Of a stretch of DNA of 64,000 bases, positions 23,260 through 35,340 are shown one piece after another. A program made the translations under genes and the position numbers. The number at the start of each line of letters is the position of its first letter. Positions within the stretch are counted from its first letter, which is position 1. Under the pieces are notes generated by a model that saw only the letters and a list, made by a program, of their open reading frames with translations, was not told where the DNA came from and made no database searches. This DNA comes from Strobilurus pachycystidiatus. Its lineage: Eukaryota; Basidiomycota; Agaricomycetes; Agaricales; Physalacriaceae. The DNA lies in contig JAHLMK010000009.1 in assembly GCA_019915135.1 (NCBI GenBank), positions 930,001 through 994,000 on the forward strand, in the 5' to 3' direction.

Positions 23260-23455
23260 TACATCGTCAACACGCCACGGCAATATCTTGTGCTCGTTAA
23301 CACGCCATACACCATATCTTATCAACATGCGACATGTAACCCTTGTCTCGTTAACACACATATATCGTCAACGCGCCACGGCAATATCTTTGCGTGCTCG
23401 TTAACACGCCATTTCCATAACTTCTTATCATCAACACGCCACAGGTAATCTTAAC
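23260..23455 (+). repeat. Cluster of GTTAAC motif copies
   Basis: Six or more copies of (c/t)gt(t/c)aacacgcca and variants, such as cgtcaacacgccacgg and ctcgttaacacgccat, alternate with caatatctt-like spacers. All read in the same orientation on the + strand. Confidence 0.75.
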
Positions 23456-23593
23456 CTGCTTTGCTGTTGCTGTTCTGGATCTTGCTGGCACAGAAAGAGC
23501 ACAATAACAAAATGCATTTTTCAAGAAGAAGATATTCGTACAACAATCATCCTCGCGCCCGGAGTAGCTGGGCCCGCCGCCTCGGAAGTGACC

Positions 23594-24192
23594 TCAAACA
23601 TTCTGCTCGCCGGCTTCGTTCGCTGTCCCGATATTTGTGCCTGCACCATTCATACCCTCCTGCCTGCTGGAATCTTCGTCAATCCGGTCCTCAATGTTGT
23701 CCGTCTTGCTTCTCCTACTCCTTTTTGCTTTGTTGGGGTTCGCGCTTGATGAGGAACGCGTCAGAATGTGTATGGGAGGAGATGAAGGGAAGGGAAGGAA
23801 GTTGACACACAGAGCTCGGCGTTGCTTGCTCTTGTCGCGCAACGTATCTCGGTGGCTCTCGCGATATTGCGCGTCATGTTCGAGCCGCGCAGAATGATAC
23901 GACATCGCTGCGCCTAACGGCCCTGCTTTAACCGCTGCGCGACGCCTACATTCGTGACGATGAAACATAAGCTCAGGCAATAGAGTGAAAACAAAGCTAC
24001 GCACCGTTCCATGGATTCTCTCGAGCGACGATTACACTCCTCACGATTACGCTTTCGGTATAGCATCTTGGACGCGTTAGCTTTGGCCCTTTTCCCGCTC
24101 TCCTGCCCATCTTGCATCTCCTGGTCTGGCATCTGGGCTGCAGTTACATCGGGAGCCGAGATTTTGACGTGAGGGGTTTTGCTCTTTGCCAT
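23594..24192 (-). CDS. Small highly basic protein
   Basis: The start ATG at 24190-24192 gives MAKSKTPHVKISAPDVTAAQ, then a basic helix KMLYRKRNREECNRRSRESMER. An intron (gtgcgt...aaagcag) joins this to PLGAAMSYHSARLEHDAQY, then RESHRDTLRDKSKQRRA and a Ser/Arg-rich tail. The R-x-R-N-R-E...Y-R-E-x-H-R pattern resembles basic, probably nucleic-acid-binding leaders seen in mushroom repeat-associated genes. A similar leader occurs at the start of the gene at 32047-35111. The 3' end (frame ending at 23594) is uncertain. Confidence 0.5.
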
Positions 24193-24294
24193 GCCGGGAA
24201 TGCGTCGATAGTTCGTGCACAGATCGTGGTGGAGTGTGTGAAAGTTGGTTGTACAGCATCAAGGTACCGAAGCCGAATTAAGAACTTCACGTAA

Positions 24295-24545
24295 TGAGTT
24301 AACGACCGATGAGTTCATTTCGCTCCCGGCCTTCTTTTGTTTGGCAACCTCAGCTGGGATGGATAAGGCTAGGGAGGATTTCTGATGATGCAATGCCGTA
24401 TCATTACTTGCTCATGGGCATGCGATACGACAGCAGACGGGTAACGGTGAGCTGAAAGAACGTGGCGATGCCAATTTCGGGTGAAATCATAACGACCTCG
24501 TCAACTCGCTGCGCAAGTCTCGTTAACACGCCACGTCAGACAGTT
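24295..24545 (+). repeat. Decayed copy of the 3' end of the 29156-30005 gene and its flank
   Basis: The stretch ggataaggctagggaggatt to cgtatcatt (about 24359-24408) matches the last codons of the gene at 29156-30005 with indels. The flank catgggcatgcgatacgac..gcagacgg then matches 30116-30140. The left part (gagttaacgacc...tgagttcatttcg) recurs near 25660. A motif copy sits at 24521. Confidence 0.7.
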
Positions 24546-24697
24546 CCTGCGAGGCCCTGCGAAAGCGGGTCAGTTCATGAAAGCCAGAATGGCTTGACAC
24601 AGGCTTACTTGCTCGTTTCCTAGGTCTTGTTGTCGTCGTTGTTAGCCATGGGTGAAGAGTCCAGACTGGGCTTATTTGGTTGTTTGGCTAGCTAGCT

Positions 24698-25300
24698 ATG
24701 AGCTTACGCCACGCTGATACATTTCCCCAGCTGCCTTCATTCGTTATCGAAAATTTCTCCGTAAGTCTCCACGCATTCGCATGCCCTATCGAAAGCCGAC
24801 TGACTATGATTAGGCGATGGCATATGTGTTCACTCGCGATCAAGCCGCCTGCCTCACCAAACATATGCTGACATTTCATGTCACCTTCGAATACGCTAAC
24901 CGAGACGAATATTTTGCGGCATGGCTCGCTCGAGACTTTCAATATCGATTTCCTGAAACAGTCGGGCTTGGCAGCATTGTGCTTGAGGTGCGATCCGCTA
25001 TCACCGAAAGCCTATATGCATCTACTTAATCAGACACTCCAGGCCGCCCTCGCCTACATGCATGTGAATTACAACCCGGAGTTCGAGGAGAGACACCTCA
25101 AATTTGTCGACGACCTGGGTTCGATTGAGTTCCGTATGTCGTGTTTGTCATTAATCGATCCGGAAGAGGAAGAAAGCCCTTGGGATGCAGAGCGGCGCCA
25201 GACGGATAGGAGGGTGTCATGGGGACTTGGGCTGCCAGGTTGGCCTTACATCCCTCGCAGTGAGCGAGACTACCCGCATCTCCCGTCCAATTGGGATTGA
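24698..25300 (+). CDS. Hypothetical island protein, three exons
   Basis: The proposed start is MSLRHADTFPQLPSFVIENFS, spliced over gtaagt...gattag (ending 24813) to AMAYVFTRDQAACLTKH. A 54-nt intron (gtgcga...ctccag) then joins GLGSIVLE to AALAYMHVNYNPEFEERH. The protein ends ERDYPHLPSNWD (stop 25298-25300). The middle (FEYANRDEYFAAWLARDFQYRFPE) is aromatic-rich and helical. I recognise no family. Motif-bearing repeat lies on both sides. Confidence 0.5.
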
Positions 25301-25369
25301 TTGACAATTCAATATAAGTAGATGTTTTCGTATACAATAATGACAGTAGATTTAGCGGAGCGTATCTGC

Positions 25370-25700
25370 GGGTGAAATCATACGAATTCGCTAACACGCC
25401 ACGTGAGGTTCTGATCCTGCCTGGCACGAGTAGAATCAGCCTGAGGGCGAGATTGTCTTGGAATTTCCAGCGGGTTACGTTGCCGGTTTCCCTTGTCTAG
25501 GGTGCAAGAGATTCTGTACTGTGACAGTAGATCCAGCAGAGTATACTGTCTCTTCGGGTGATATCATACACTCGTTAACACGCCACGTGAAGTTCTGATC
25601 CTCGCGTGAGCGCTGTCTCTCGTTGACTCTGTATCTGGCCTCGCAGAACTTGACGTGGTGAGTTAACGACCGTTGAGTTCATTTCGTTCCCGGCCTTGTT
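25370..25700 (+). repeat. Motif-bearing repeat units
   Basis: Two diverged units share the phrase (t)atctgcgggtgaaatcatac plus a motif copy (25389 and 25572). A fragment of the shared upstream module (cgcgtgagcgctgtctct, near 25603) and a second copy of the gagttaacgaccgttgagtt segment follow. Confidence 0.65.
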
Positions 25701-25777
25701 TTGTCAGAGTGCCAGCGTCAGGTATTATCAAGAAGTACAGTATATAAAAGTTGCTCTTCAATTGTAAGGAACGTTAA

Positions 25778-28700
25778 CTAATCAATGAGGACGTCGATAC
25801 AAGAGCGCACATCCTGAACAGCTGCATCCCAATTCCCTAACTCTTTACCAGATGAACCCCACCAAAATAGACCAAGCAAGACGGTGCACAAGCCGTGCGG
25901 ACCTCCACAGCGCAGGACGGATAAGCTGATGCGGTCGTAATTTGCCACAGGACAAGGACCTTGGCCGGCAATTCGACGGCGTAAAGGCGGCTGCATGCTG
26001 TCCCACCACGAAAACCATTTCGCTTTGAATGCACCCATATTCCGAATTTCCGGTGGCGCATTAAAATCACGACCGGCGGTCATCCATGCACGCAACTCAG
26101 CTGGCCGGTGAGCGCTTATGGGTAGAGTTTTCTGTCGTACATTATCAGCCAACACAACATGGAGTAAAAGGTAGAGACCCACATCGAAGGAAGGATCATC
26201 CTTCATTATGGCGCGCTCCAAAGCCTGGAATCGAATGACTAGCTGATCCCATGGATCACCCATAACGATAGATCGCATTTGCGCCGTAAGATCGTCTGAC
26301 CAGAGGGCCGCGTTCTCCTTCTGGGCGAAGGATAATACGATCGGTTCCCGCCCCCGCCCCCCCGCCTTCCTAGTTCGCGCTGAGCGTTGTCTTTGATCCG
26401 TCTCTGGTGCGCCAGTCTTCTCGACTGTTGCTGATGTTTTTCTTTTTTTCGCTGGTGGCGGATTCTTCGTTTTGGCCGGTGCCGTTCGTTTCAATTTCTT
26501 GGTCTCTGGAGTAGCAATGGTCCGGCGAATAGAAGTGCTATCTGGAGTGGCGGGATCAGTACTGGTCGCTGAAAGGTCCGAAGGAGATATTGTGCCAGCA
26601 GCGGAGGCGGGGGGGGTTCCAGAGCGTAATCCGCTAGGGACGGGAACAGGACTTATCCTCGCAAGATACGCTTCGACACCCTCAGTGTTGTCCTGCTCAC
26701 CGAAAGGGAATAGCTCTGTTCCCCCGGCCCCCACAGCCGAGCGAGTCTGGTCCGGGTCAAGCGCCGAACCAGCAGAGTCTGTGAATGGTTGAGAAAACGG
26801 TCCCAGAGTGGTACTATGGTTGTTGCAAGTCCCCTGCGCCGCTGACGTAGTAGATAGAGTACTAGATTGTCTCGTTTCAGGAGAGTTGGAGGATGAAGCC
26901 TGTTGATCGTCAAGCGAAGTTCCAAGGTACGCGGCCATGTATTCGTGATCAGTCATGTATTGGTCATCCGGAGAACGAGACGTCTCGGGCGAGTAAAGAT
27001 TTGTGATCGGGAGGAGGATGGTGGCGTCACCCGACGGCGAATATGACTGACCGAATGCCGTCGATATCGATGATTCTGAGGCCAACGGTGGCATTCTTAA
27101 CTCAAAAGGACTTATCGTCGGGGGGTGGGTGAAGGGGAGCGATGTGAAGGTTCGACTCAGCATTCCCGGGGAAGCTTGGGCTTGCCATGGGAACATCGAG
27201 AGCTGATCAATCCCAGTCGCTGCAGCCTGAAGGGGGGTGTTCGTGAAAGAGGTCAAAGCCCCCGTGGTTGAGGTGGGTGAATCTGCTCCGTGTGACTCTG
27301 ACTCTGCGAACAAAGAGGGAAGAGGTTGGAAAGAATTGTCGGCCGAGTGTGCGTCGAGAGATGGAGATGGTTGAAAAGGATTATGAGGCAAGTCCAGCGG
27401 GCTTGCGACGCGTTCTGGTGACACCGGTGCCAATGGTAGGATATCCAATCCATCTTCGGTCGGAACAAGCGTTATGGGAGGTGAGGTGCCCATTGTCGCC
27501 TCATCCGGAGACGGAACCGTATCGATCATGGTAGAGGAGACGGGTTGCTGCGTCGGTGCGACGCCTGCCGGTGCCATGACTCCTACACCACCGACAATTC
27601 GTCCACGACATTGTTCAGGCGCTGTTCAGCGTGTCAGGAACACAGGACTTTGCCGTTCACACTAAGGGGATAACTCACAGAAGCACGTCTGTACGTGGGC
27701 TTTGAATGGGTCGAACACAGAAGCTCTGAACCCGGCATGCGCGTCTTGAAACATATGGCCGAGTGCGTTCCGAGGTCCGTAGTATGATCTGTGAAGTCGT
27801 TAAAGCAATACAAATACTGGATTGAAATACTGACACCTCGGTATCAAAGCCGCCTTTGGAGTTTGGTCCGCCTGATAAGAGGAAGTATACATGTCCCGTA
27901 CCGTTCTCTAGCGTGTTGAAGAACTTGTTGAGGTGGACGGGGGCGGTTGTAACATTTCTACCGGAATGTTAGCGGGAGCCAAGACGATAAGCAATCACTG
28001 CGTACGTGTGATAATCCTCTGCAGCCTTACGCCCCTGATCTTCCGTCAGCTCTTTCGTCGCGTCGTTCCCGCCCTTATTCCTCTTGGACTTCTTCTCTTC
28101 CGCCTTCTTCTCCACCTTCGCCTGAATTGCATCGACTGCCAGCTTCTCATACTCAGCACGCTGCTCGTCCGTTAATGTGTCCCACGCCAGATTGATGGCC
28201 TCCCTGACGAGCTGAATGTTCGGTGTGACATCTAAGCTGTTGATGTCGATGTCGGGAAGGAATCTGTCCTCGATAGGGAAATCGGCGTCAAGGTTTTTCT
28301 CCTTGCGAAAGGCATCTCGCAATCGTTCCTTCTCCTTAGCCACCGCATCGTCGCGTGCCCGAGCTTTGACAGTGTGAAAAAAAGGTTTGATGGTACCGCC
28401 GTAGTCAGACTGGGAAAAGATCTCCTTGGCCGAACGACATCGACCTTGTATAACATCAAAATCGTACGTATGTTTCTTTGAAACACTGGAGCCCGCAGGT
28501 CGCTTGTGCTCGTTGTTGTTCTCAAACCAGTTGCGCAATTTCTGTAATCATCAACGCTCAATTCGATGAAGAACCCGTTATCAAATACCCATACTTACCC
28601 GCTTGATTTTGCCAATGGAAGTTTGAGGTTTTTTGCTGTTTTCGTCTTGGACGTTGGACGTGGTGGAGATATCTAGAGGGAGATTGAACTGTCGGCAGAG

Positions 28701-28850
28701 CTCTGGAACAGACCAGCGATTGAAGAAAACTGATTCCATGGTCACCCAGAACAAGTGATGAGTTCCCTGGGCGACATGTTCGTAGTACGTTGGGCGCAGT
28801 TCCGCCAAGACCTTGTACTGTTCCGTCGTTGTCCATCGTCGTGGCGCCAT
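25778..28850 (-). CDS. Large island-type hypothetical protein (KDZ-neighbour family)
   Basis: The start ATG at 28848-28850 opens MAPRRWTTTEQYKVLAELRP, a helical segment. An intron joins KIGKIKR-type sequence to KLRNWFENNNEHKRPAGSS. The middle contains a long charged helix, then NVTAPVHLNKFFNTLENGTG, FLLSGGPNSKGGFDTEVSHYG and AHAGFRASVFDPFKAHVQT. This order matches a large mushroom family often found beside KDZ transposons; I know it as hypothetical only. The last exon (27577-25778) is 599 codons. It is Ser/Pro-rich, has a basic nuclear-localisation-like stretch (PETKKLKRTAPAKTKN...PAKKRKTSA) and a folded C-terminal part (ENAALWSDDLTAQMRSIVMG). The splice between HVQTCF and the last exon is unresolved. 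Confidence 0.65.
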
Positions 28851-29155
28851 GAATCAGAGTTTGGAGCAGTATCGGGATCAGGGAATCGGCATGGGTCCAA
28901 CTGGGTTCGCGGACTCAGGTCGACCCCTTGGCAAAGGAAGAAAAGAAGGAAGGATGCGTACTAGAACTCCTCCGTGCATCCGCGGAAGCGAAACTATACA
29001 ATTCTAGTGCCACTCCGTCTCATTCAAATTGAACAGTAAGACGCATCTGGCCGTGCGATTGATACAATCAATCGTACAAGTTTGGTGCCATTTGACCTTT
29101 AAATTGACTACTATGGGCGCATTCGGCCTTAGTGCGATACATTTCGCCTTTCATT

Positions 29156-30005
29156 ATGACCCTCAACTTCAGCGACGCTGCTGCTGTCGAACTGCTCCTG
29201 GGGGCCCCAATCTCAGGTGACGCTATTTCATAGGTTCGAGATATGTTCCTGATTTTCCTAGGTACCGTCACCTCTGAGCTTATTGCTACTGCGGTGATTG
29301 CTCCCGATGAGGCGTCTTCCGACAATCCAGCCACCTCGAACGGCCCTGGGGTGACTGGTGCGTTTCCCCACAGCGCTTCGCCTGTAGATCTCATCATAAG
29401 AGACGCTCTAGCTCACACCGATTCCCGCGATACTATTCCCTCGATCGGCGACGCTGCGGCTGGCGACAACTCGGAACATGCTCTTTCAAGGTCGGTAGAT
29501 CAGAGATTCATTCAAGAGCTCCTTCGCAAATACCCTCCGGTTCCCACCCGTGAGGCCCTCGCCAGCAAGGCCTGGCACCTTTGCTACCCTCATTTCGCAA
29601 AGTATCCTGTCAGTGCTGTTCCACTACCAAGCCATCGTCGCCACAAGATCATCCGGGGTGCGCTCAAACCGGCGGGACCCATCCCTGACACTGCTGTACA
29701 AGGGATGTCACCTGCAACGGTCGAAGCTCTTAGGGCCCTCGATCTTGACACGCCTCCGGAGGACGATATGTTCCCCTTTCCCTGGTGGTTGGTATCCCGT
29801 GGCACCTCAATCGGTATCTTCATAGATTGGTGCGCACTCCAGTCAGAGAGTTTACGCGGGAGCTCACAGAAAGCGTAGGGATTTGGTCAGAAGCTACACC
29901 AGCGGGATTGTTGGCTCTGTTCGCTACAGGGTGGCAACCTGGGATAAGGCTAGGGAGGGATTTCTGATGATGCGTAACCGTGGCCAATGTCGTATCATTC
30001 CTTGA
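29156..30005 (+). CDS. Hypothetical protein with C-terminal RNase H1-N/viroplasmin-like domain
   Basis: The start ATG at 29156 gives MTLNFSDAAAVELLLGAPIS. A 45-nt intron (29217-29261) leads to GTVTSELIATAVIAPDEASS, followed by a linker of moderate complexity. After a second intron of 49 nt (29830-29878) the C-terminus reads WWLVSRGTSIGIFIDWDLV, then SGIVGSVRYRVATWDKAREG, ending RGQCRIIP (stop 30003-30005). This fits the strand pattern of the RNase H1 N-terminal (viroplasmin-like) domain: an opening W-hydrophobic strand, P/S-G-I/V-F/Y-x-x-W, G-x-V-x-G-A/S-x-R, and a T-W-x-E/K-A helix. That domain binds RNA:DNA hybrids in RNase H1. The role here is inferred. Confidence 0.62.
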
Positions 30006-30187
30006 ATGTACTTATCATCAATTTGATGTGTATGTGCCGCCTCAGTGACGGAGAGACTTCGCAAGTTGAGCAGCGGGAGACTGCCTTACAAGTTCAGATC
30101 AGTGCGCTGCTCACGGGCATGCGATACGATAGCAGACGGGGGACTGTGAGCTGATTGAAAGAACAAGGTGATGCGTTAACTCGCCGC

Positions 30188-31669
30188 GCAAGTCTCGTTA
30201 ACACGCCACGTCAAGATGGCCTCACGAAGAGAATAAACTCGAGGGCGATATTGGGTACGCCTGGTCGTTGCGAGCTGATTGAAAGCGAAGGTAAATCCAC
30301 GAAGCAATAAGGTGGTCGGATGCTCGTGTCGATGGAAGCGTATCTGCGGGTGAAATTATGCACTCGTAATTATGCACTCGTTAACACGCCATGTGACGTT
30401 CTGATCCTGCCTCGCTCTTGCTGCCACGAAGACGATAGACCAGATGCCGAGATTGTCTTGAAATTCTCAAGTAGTTGGTCTCCACCGTCTAGAGTGCAAG
30501 CAAAATTGAATTGACAGTAGGTTTAGCGGAGCGTATCTGCGGGTGAAATCATACACTCGTTAACACGCCATGTGACGTTCTGATCCTGCCTCGCTCTTGC
30601 TGCCACGAAGATGATACCGAGATTGTCTTGGACTTCTCAGGTAGTCATGGTGCCGGTCTCCGCCGTCTAGAGTGCAAAAAAATGAAATTGAGAGTAGATT
30701 CAGCAGACCATAGCTTCGGGTGGATTCATACGAACTCGTCAACACGTCGCAAATGTCGTTAACACACCACATGAAATCCCGATGACCATATCTTCGTGGA
30801 TTCATACGAACTCGTCAACACGTCGCAGATGTCGTTAACACACCACATGAAATTCCGATCCTGCCTCGCTCTTGCTGGCACGAAGGACGTATCTGAAATC
30901 GGAAGTTTCTTGAGGTTCTCAGGGATTTACAGTGAAGTTAAAGGTTTCCCTCGTCTCGAGTGCAAGAAAAAGTTATCATGATTCCATGCTAACGACGTAC
31001 GATAGGCGCTATGGCCGTATAATTCGAACTGACCATCCACGCACGTTTTTAAGCCAGTAAGCGACGTTTCCTGATGTTCCATCCCCTCTGTGTCCTCCTT
31101 CGGTGCGAAGGCTAGGCGAACGAAGCGATTGATTGGTCGGATGTCGGTTCCTACAGGGGGTAGTCGTTGTCTTGTACCCGATACCATTGTATACACAGAT
31201 GGCAGGGTTTGCGGGAGTTCTAGAAAGACGTGGCGAGACGAGACGTGGCGGCAAATGCAGAAGAGGGAGGCTGACTGTACCCAGTACCATTGTATACACA
31301 GATGGCAGGGTTTCGCGTGGTGGGCAAAGGCAGAGGAGGGTGGCTGACGTTAGCAGAGCAGAGTATCTGATATTCTGCGATTACATCATTCCGACTTCGC
31401 CTTTTCCCATCGTCGTCGTACCAGCCCAGCAGCCCAGCAGCCCCACCGCGTGTATACGCGTGAGCGCTGTCTCTCTTTGAAATTGTATCTGGCCTCCCAA
31501 TCTCTCGCGCCGTCGACTTTCTCCACCGGCGATTTCGTTTTCGTCGCATTCTAGCCAGCCTGCCCTTGGTTCTCGTACGCTCGGATAGATTCGCAATCAC
31601 CTCGCACAGTCTCCTTCTGCTTTCAGACGTGACATTTTTATTGCGGCTAGCCCTGCGTGTACGTGTACG
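30188..31669 (+). repeat. Segmental duplication, copy A (1.48 kb)
   Basis: It is near-identical to 51376-53290 once the inserted MITE there is removed. It contains at least five forward motif copies (30195, 30377, 30557, 30764, 30831), two copies of a gtaccattgtatacacagatggcaggg phrase about 100 bp apart, and the shared upstream module (31343-31540). Copy A has a 13-14 bp extra repeat (actcgtaattatgc) near 30363 relative to copy B. Open frames here are shared by both copies and look incidental. Confidence 0.9.
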
Positions 31670-31968
31670 GGTGGCGAATCAGTACGTATCATCCCCTCGG
31701 CGGCAGGATCCGCAGTTCTTTGCGTGGCGTGTTAACGGGAAACAAGGCGTAGGTAAGGTCTCAGGCAAGGTTCTCGTACGCTCGGATAGATTCGCAATCA
31801 CCTCGCACAGTCTCCTGCTGCTTTCAGACGTGACATTTTCATTGCGGCTAGCCCTGCGTGTACGTGTACGTGTGGCGATTGAGTACGTTTCATCCCCTGG
31901 GCGGCAGGATCCGCAGTTCTTTGCGTGGCGTGTTAACGGGAAACAAGGCGTAGGTAAGGTCTCAGGCA
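31569..31968 (+). repeat. Tandem duplication, two units of about 200 bp
   Basis: The unit runs from tctcgtacgctcggatagat to ggtaaggtctcaggcaa and occurs twice with a handful of mismatches. Each unit ends with a right-oriented motif (gcgtgttaacggg, near 31727 and 31927), opposite to the copies at 30.2-30.8 kb. Confidence 0.85.
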
Positions 31969-32046
31969 AAGAGTCGCGCGGTATAAGTTTCTTCATTGGA
32001 ATACATCATAGATGTTTCTTACTCATAACTGGAATTCTATTCACTT

Positions 32047-35000
32047 TCAAATGAAAGATGCGTGACCTTGGAAGGCGCGTTCATTCAGGAAAGCAAGGCC
32101 AAGGTCCCCGTCCCGAGCAACAAAGACCTCACGGTCAAACTTTGACGTTGCCATACTCTGGGCGACGGAGCTTCCAGACTTTTCAGCAACGAAGTTGGTC
32201 GTGGACGGGGAAACACTGACATGGTCTTGGCGCAACCTAAGCGTCTTCCTCGCAGGATGAGATAGACAAGCCGGGATCCGTTGAGCTCACCCCCCTCCCA
32301 GCATGCACTCCAGGCAAGTTTGGCCTCCTCGCGCGTGCGGAATTCCTCATAGTGCACATAGGAGTATCCTGCTGAAGTCACTTCTGCACTGCAAGTGGCG
32401 TCAAATAGACTAAAGAGTGGTAATGGTTTCACGTACTGCGAGTTGAAAACTCCCATGATATCGCCATCAAAGACGACAATGGCCTGATTAGCGGTCATAT
32501 CCAGATCCATGCCACCTAATCTTTCGACTAGGTTGTCGACACCGTCGGAGTCGTGTACGGAGCCGAGGCCGTCGTCCGAACTTTCATCCGCCTGCGTCTG
32601 TTGTGGTTTCTTGCCCATTTGATCGCTCGATGGAAGGGGCAGTGTGGGGGCAGCTGGTTGGGTCTCTTCATCAGAGCTGATGGAGATGTAGGACGTGGCT
32701 ACAGAGACGCTTGACAGAGTCGATGCCTGTCTGGCCGTATAAGGTGACCTGGTTGGGGTCTTGGATGGGGTCTGACGATGCTTGCGGTTGGACGCGGCTG
32801 CAGTCAGATTTCAGAGATTGGCGCCGAATTTCGTTAGGAAGACGTACGGCTGGTATATTGGCTCACTTTCACAGAGCAGCTCGACGTTGACGCGCGCGCA
32901 GGAGTCGAGGTCATGGTTGAGGTCAACAACTTGAATCTCACGTGGGCCCGAGGCGCGAAGTGAGCTGGTGCCATCGTCCCGGCCGTCAATCTCCACTCAG
33001 ACCTCTGACTCTCGATGCTACACTCAGTTTCGACCTTACTTCACCTGTACATGTATCAACTTACTGCTTCGTCAATAACTTATGGCCTCCTTGCGAGACA
33101 TTGTCGAGATAAGTGCCGTCGCTCGGTGGTAGAAGTATCGTGCTCAATTCAATGGTTGACAAATGACAATACATTAGTACGCCGTCTTGGTGCCCTTGTT
33201 TCCACGCGTGCTCTGCCGAACGCCACCCAACATAGGAACGTACTTGTGATCCACGTATTGATCCTTTTCCTCCTTGCTGATAGTTGGGACAGCAATGTAA
33301 AAGCGGGCTGGACGAACCATTCGATTTATCTGGGGAGATCTAAGTCACTATCGTGCAGAGGTAGAAGTAGGACTCACCTTAGAAGGTTCGACGGACGAGG
33401 ACTCGGGTAAAGGATCTGCGAGAAGAGCAGGCTTCGCATTCGTCCTCGGTATCAGTGCATGTCCCGAGGTAAGTGAGCGGGGGGGGGGGGGGGTGGGCTT
33501 ACATGTGGATTGGCCAAAGCAGCCTGGCTAGGGCTCAGGATCTACATGAACAGCATGGATCAGAGCTATTTGACTGCGCTGTGCTTTATAGATACTCACA
33601 GAAGTTGGTGTTGAATGCGCCAGTGCGCTTCCTTCGTTGAGTTGAGCCTTTACTGGAGTCTGTCGCTGGGCTAAGGCAGCGGTGCGGAATCTCTCCATCT
33701 CTGCCACCACTCGGGGATGGGGTTTGGGAGAAGAGAGTTGCGTGAACGAAAATCTTTCCATCGGCTCAGATGAGGGTTGTGTGAACGAAGCTTCGTGTGG
33801 CAAAGAAGGGCTACCTACACTGAGAAGTTGATGACGCATCAGAAAGGCAATCAGCCGGACATTTATCTTTGTTCTGATGGTTCGCAACTCTAATCACTCT
33901 GAAGGCAAACACCAACGAACACCTTCCAGCGAACCCATGTCTTGCATTAGTACTTTTGGGCACAATTTCTAGGCTCAGCTGATATTCAAAGCATCTGGTA
34001 AGACAAACCACTGATTTCGTAAAGCTCACGAAGGCCATCAACATCGTTCTTGTCACCATACTCACTCAACTCCTCCAGCACGGCCTTCCAGTCTTGCGCC
34101 TCCGAGAGATACTCGCTTGCACTAGCCCATTGACGGCATCGTCCATGAACGTTACCCAGACGCTCTACAGTCTTCCGTAGGGATCTAAAGAGCCGCATGA
34201 AGGTAGAGAATTCCGAGGGAATTCGATTTACGCTATTGGTGCGAAGGGCATCCGCGACCAAGTTTTCGCAGTAGGTGACCACACTGGTGCCCAGCTGCGA
34301 GGCAAGACCTTCATACGACGCAGTCGCCTGATTCAGTAAGCGTTGCGCGTATGTCGGCGGCCTGCGCCTGCTGATGTGTGAGTGCCAGTCGAAAAGGTAG
34401 GTACAAGAATATACACTAACAAGGGAGAAACCGACATTGATTGTGGCGATAGTGACGGGCGTGTCCAAGCCTGGGATTCTAAAGGCAGGGAAGGATTCTT
34501 TCTGTTATGATCTTCAATTGATGCATGAGGTATCGAGACACTGCTTACCGTATGGTCGGTGGTGACGGCGACTGGAGCCGCGAAGAGCTTGAGGACAACG
34601 GGGATGGCGGATCAGAGGGTGGCAGCGGGGAGTTAATCCGCGACGCTCGTGTAATTGTGAGATGTTGATGGATATGCCGGGGTGGTGGCGAGGGTGTGAG
34701 TGTTGGTAACCTCCGTAGGTGAACGGGCGTCCCCGAACGTGAGGATGCTACACTCGCTTGACGTGGTCGGAAAAGCACGCGAGGTTTAAGCGGCGCCTTT
34801 GTGGCGGCAGATACAGATGATGACGGTAGAATACGAGGGGGTCCCGTGGAAACCGACGACGCAAGAGATGAAGCACGGTGGGCGGAGTGAATCACAGAAT
34901 CCTCGAGTTTTGCGCCACTTTTCTTCATAGCGTACTTCGCTCGCCTTCTGGCATTGATCGACTTGGCGTTGCTGATAACCGATCCAGTTGACGACAGAGC

Positions 35001-35111
35001 AAAGTAGAATGCGACTCACCGAGCATAATATTTATCCCGGGATTCCTTGTAGGCAGCATTTCTTTCTTCCGCGGTGGCGTATTTCGGCGGTCTACCTTTT
35101 CTCTTGGCCAT
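32047..35111 (-). CDS. Multi-exon protein: AT-hook-like N-terminus, RNase H1-N-like C-terminus
   Basis: The start ATG at 35109-35111 gives MAKRKGRPPKYATAEERNAA, an AT-hook-like K-R-K-G-R-P-P-K core. It is spliced into a basic helix (YKESRDKYYAR / RRAKYAMKK). A long Ser/Pro-rich segment and a helical domain (ATASYEGLASQLGTSVVTY...LEELSEYGDKNDVDGLRELY) follow. More disordered exons come next, including INRMVRPARFYIAVPTIS. The C-terminal exons read ANQAIVVFDGDIMGVFNS, spliced to HAEVTSAGYSYVHYEEFRTR then EEAKLAWSACWEGG. This fits the RNase H1-N/viroplasmin-like pattern. The protein ends FQGHASFI (stop 32047-32049). Several middle exons, at 33.4-33.9 kb and 32.8-33.0 kb, have uncertain borders. 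Nuclear DNA binding is inferred from the AT-hook. Confidence 0.6.
33481..33496 (+). repeat. Poly-G tract within an intron
   Basis: A run of about 15 G residues (C on the coding strand) lies in the intron/exon junction area of the 32047-35111 gene. It reads as a C-rich tract near a 3' splice region on the minus strand. Confidence 0.7.
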
Positions 35112-35340
35112 GGGTGGTCGTGGTTGTGATCGAAGGCTTGCTCGGCGTCACGCTGGCCGACTCTGTCACTCCTTCTCTCGACTCATGGTTGATGTATAGG
35201 GTGTCGTCTTCGATAATCATCAGGAACACCTATTGATTCCTTCTGAACGACTGACTGTGGAAGCGATGGGCAGATTTCAAGATGATAAAGGTTCGTTACA
35301 TGTCGGGGACCAAGCGGCTTAGTCCCAGCCCGTAGCCGAA

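Noticed and set aside
31569..32054. 162-codon open frame on + with two near-identical halves
   Set aside because: It is an artefact of the 200-bp tandem duplication and has no recognisable protein features.
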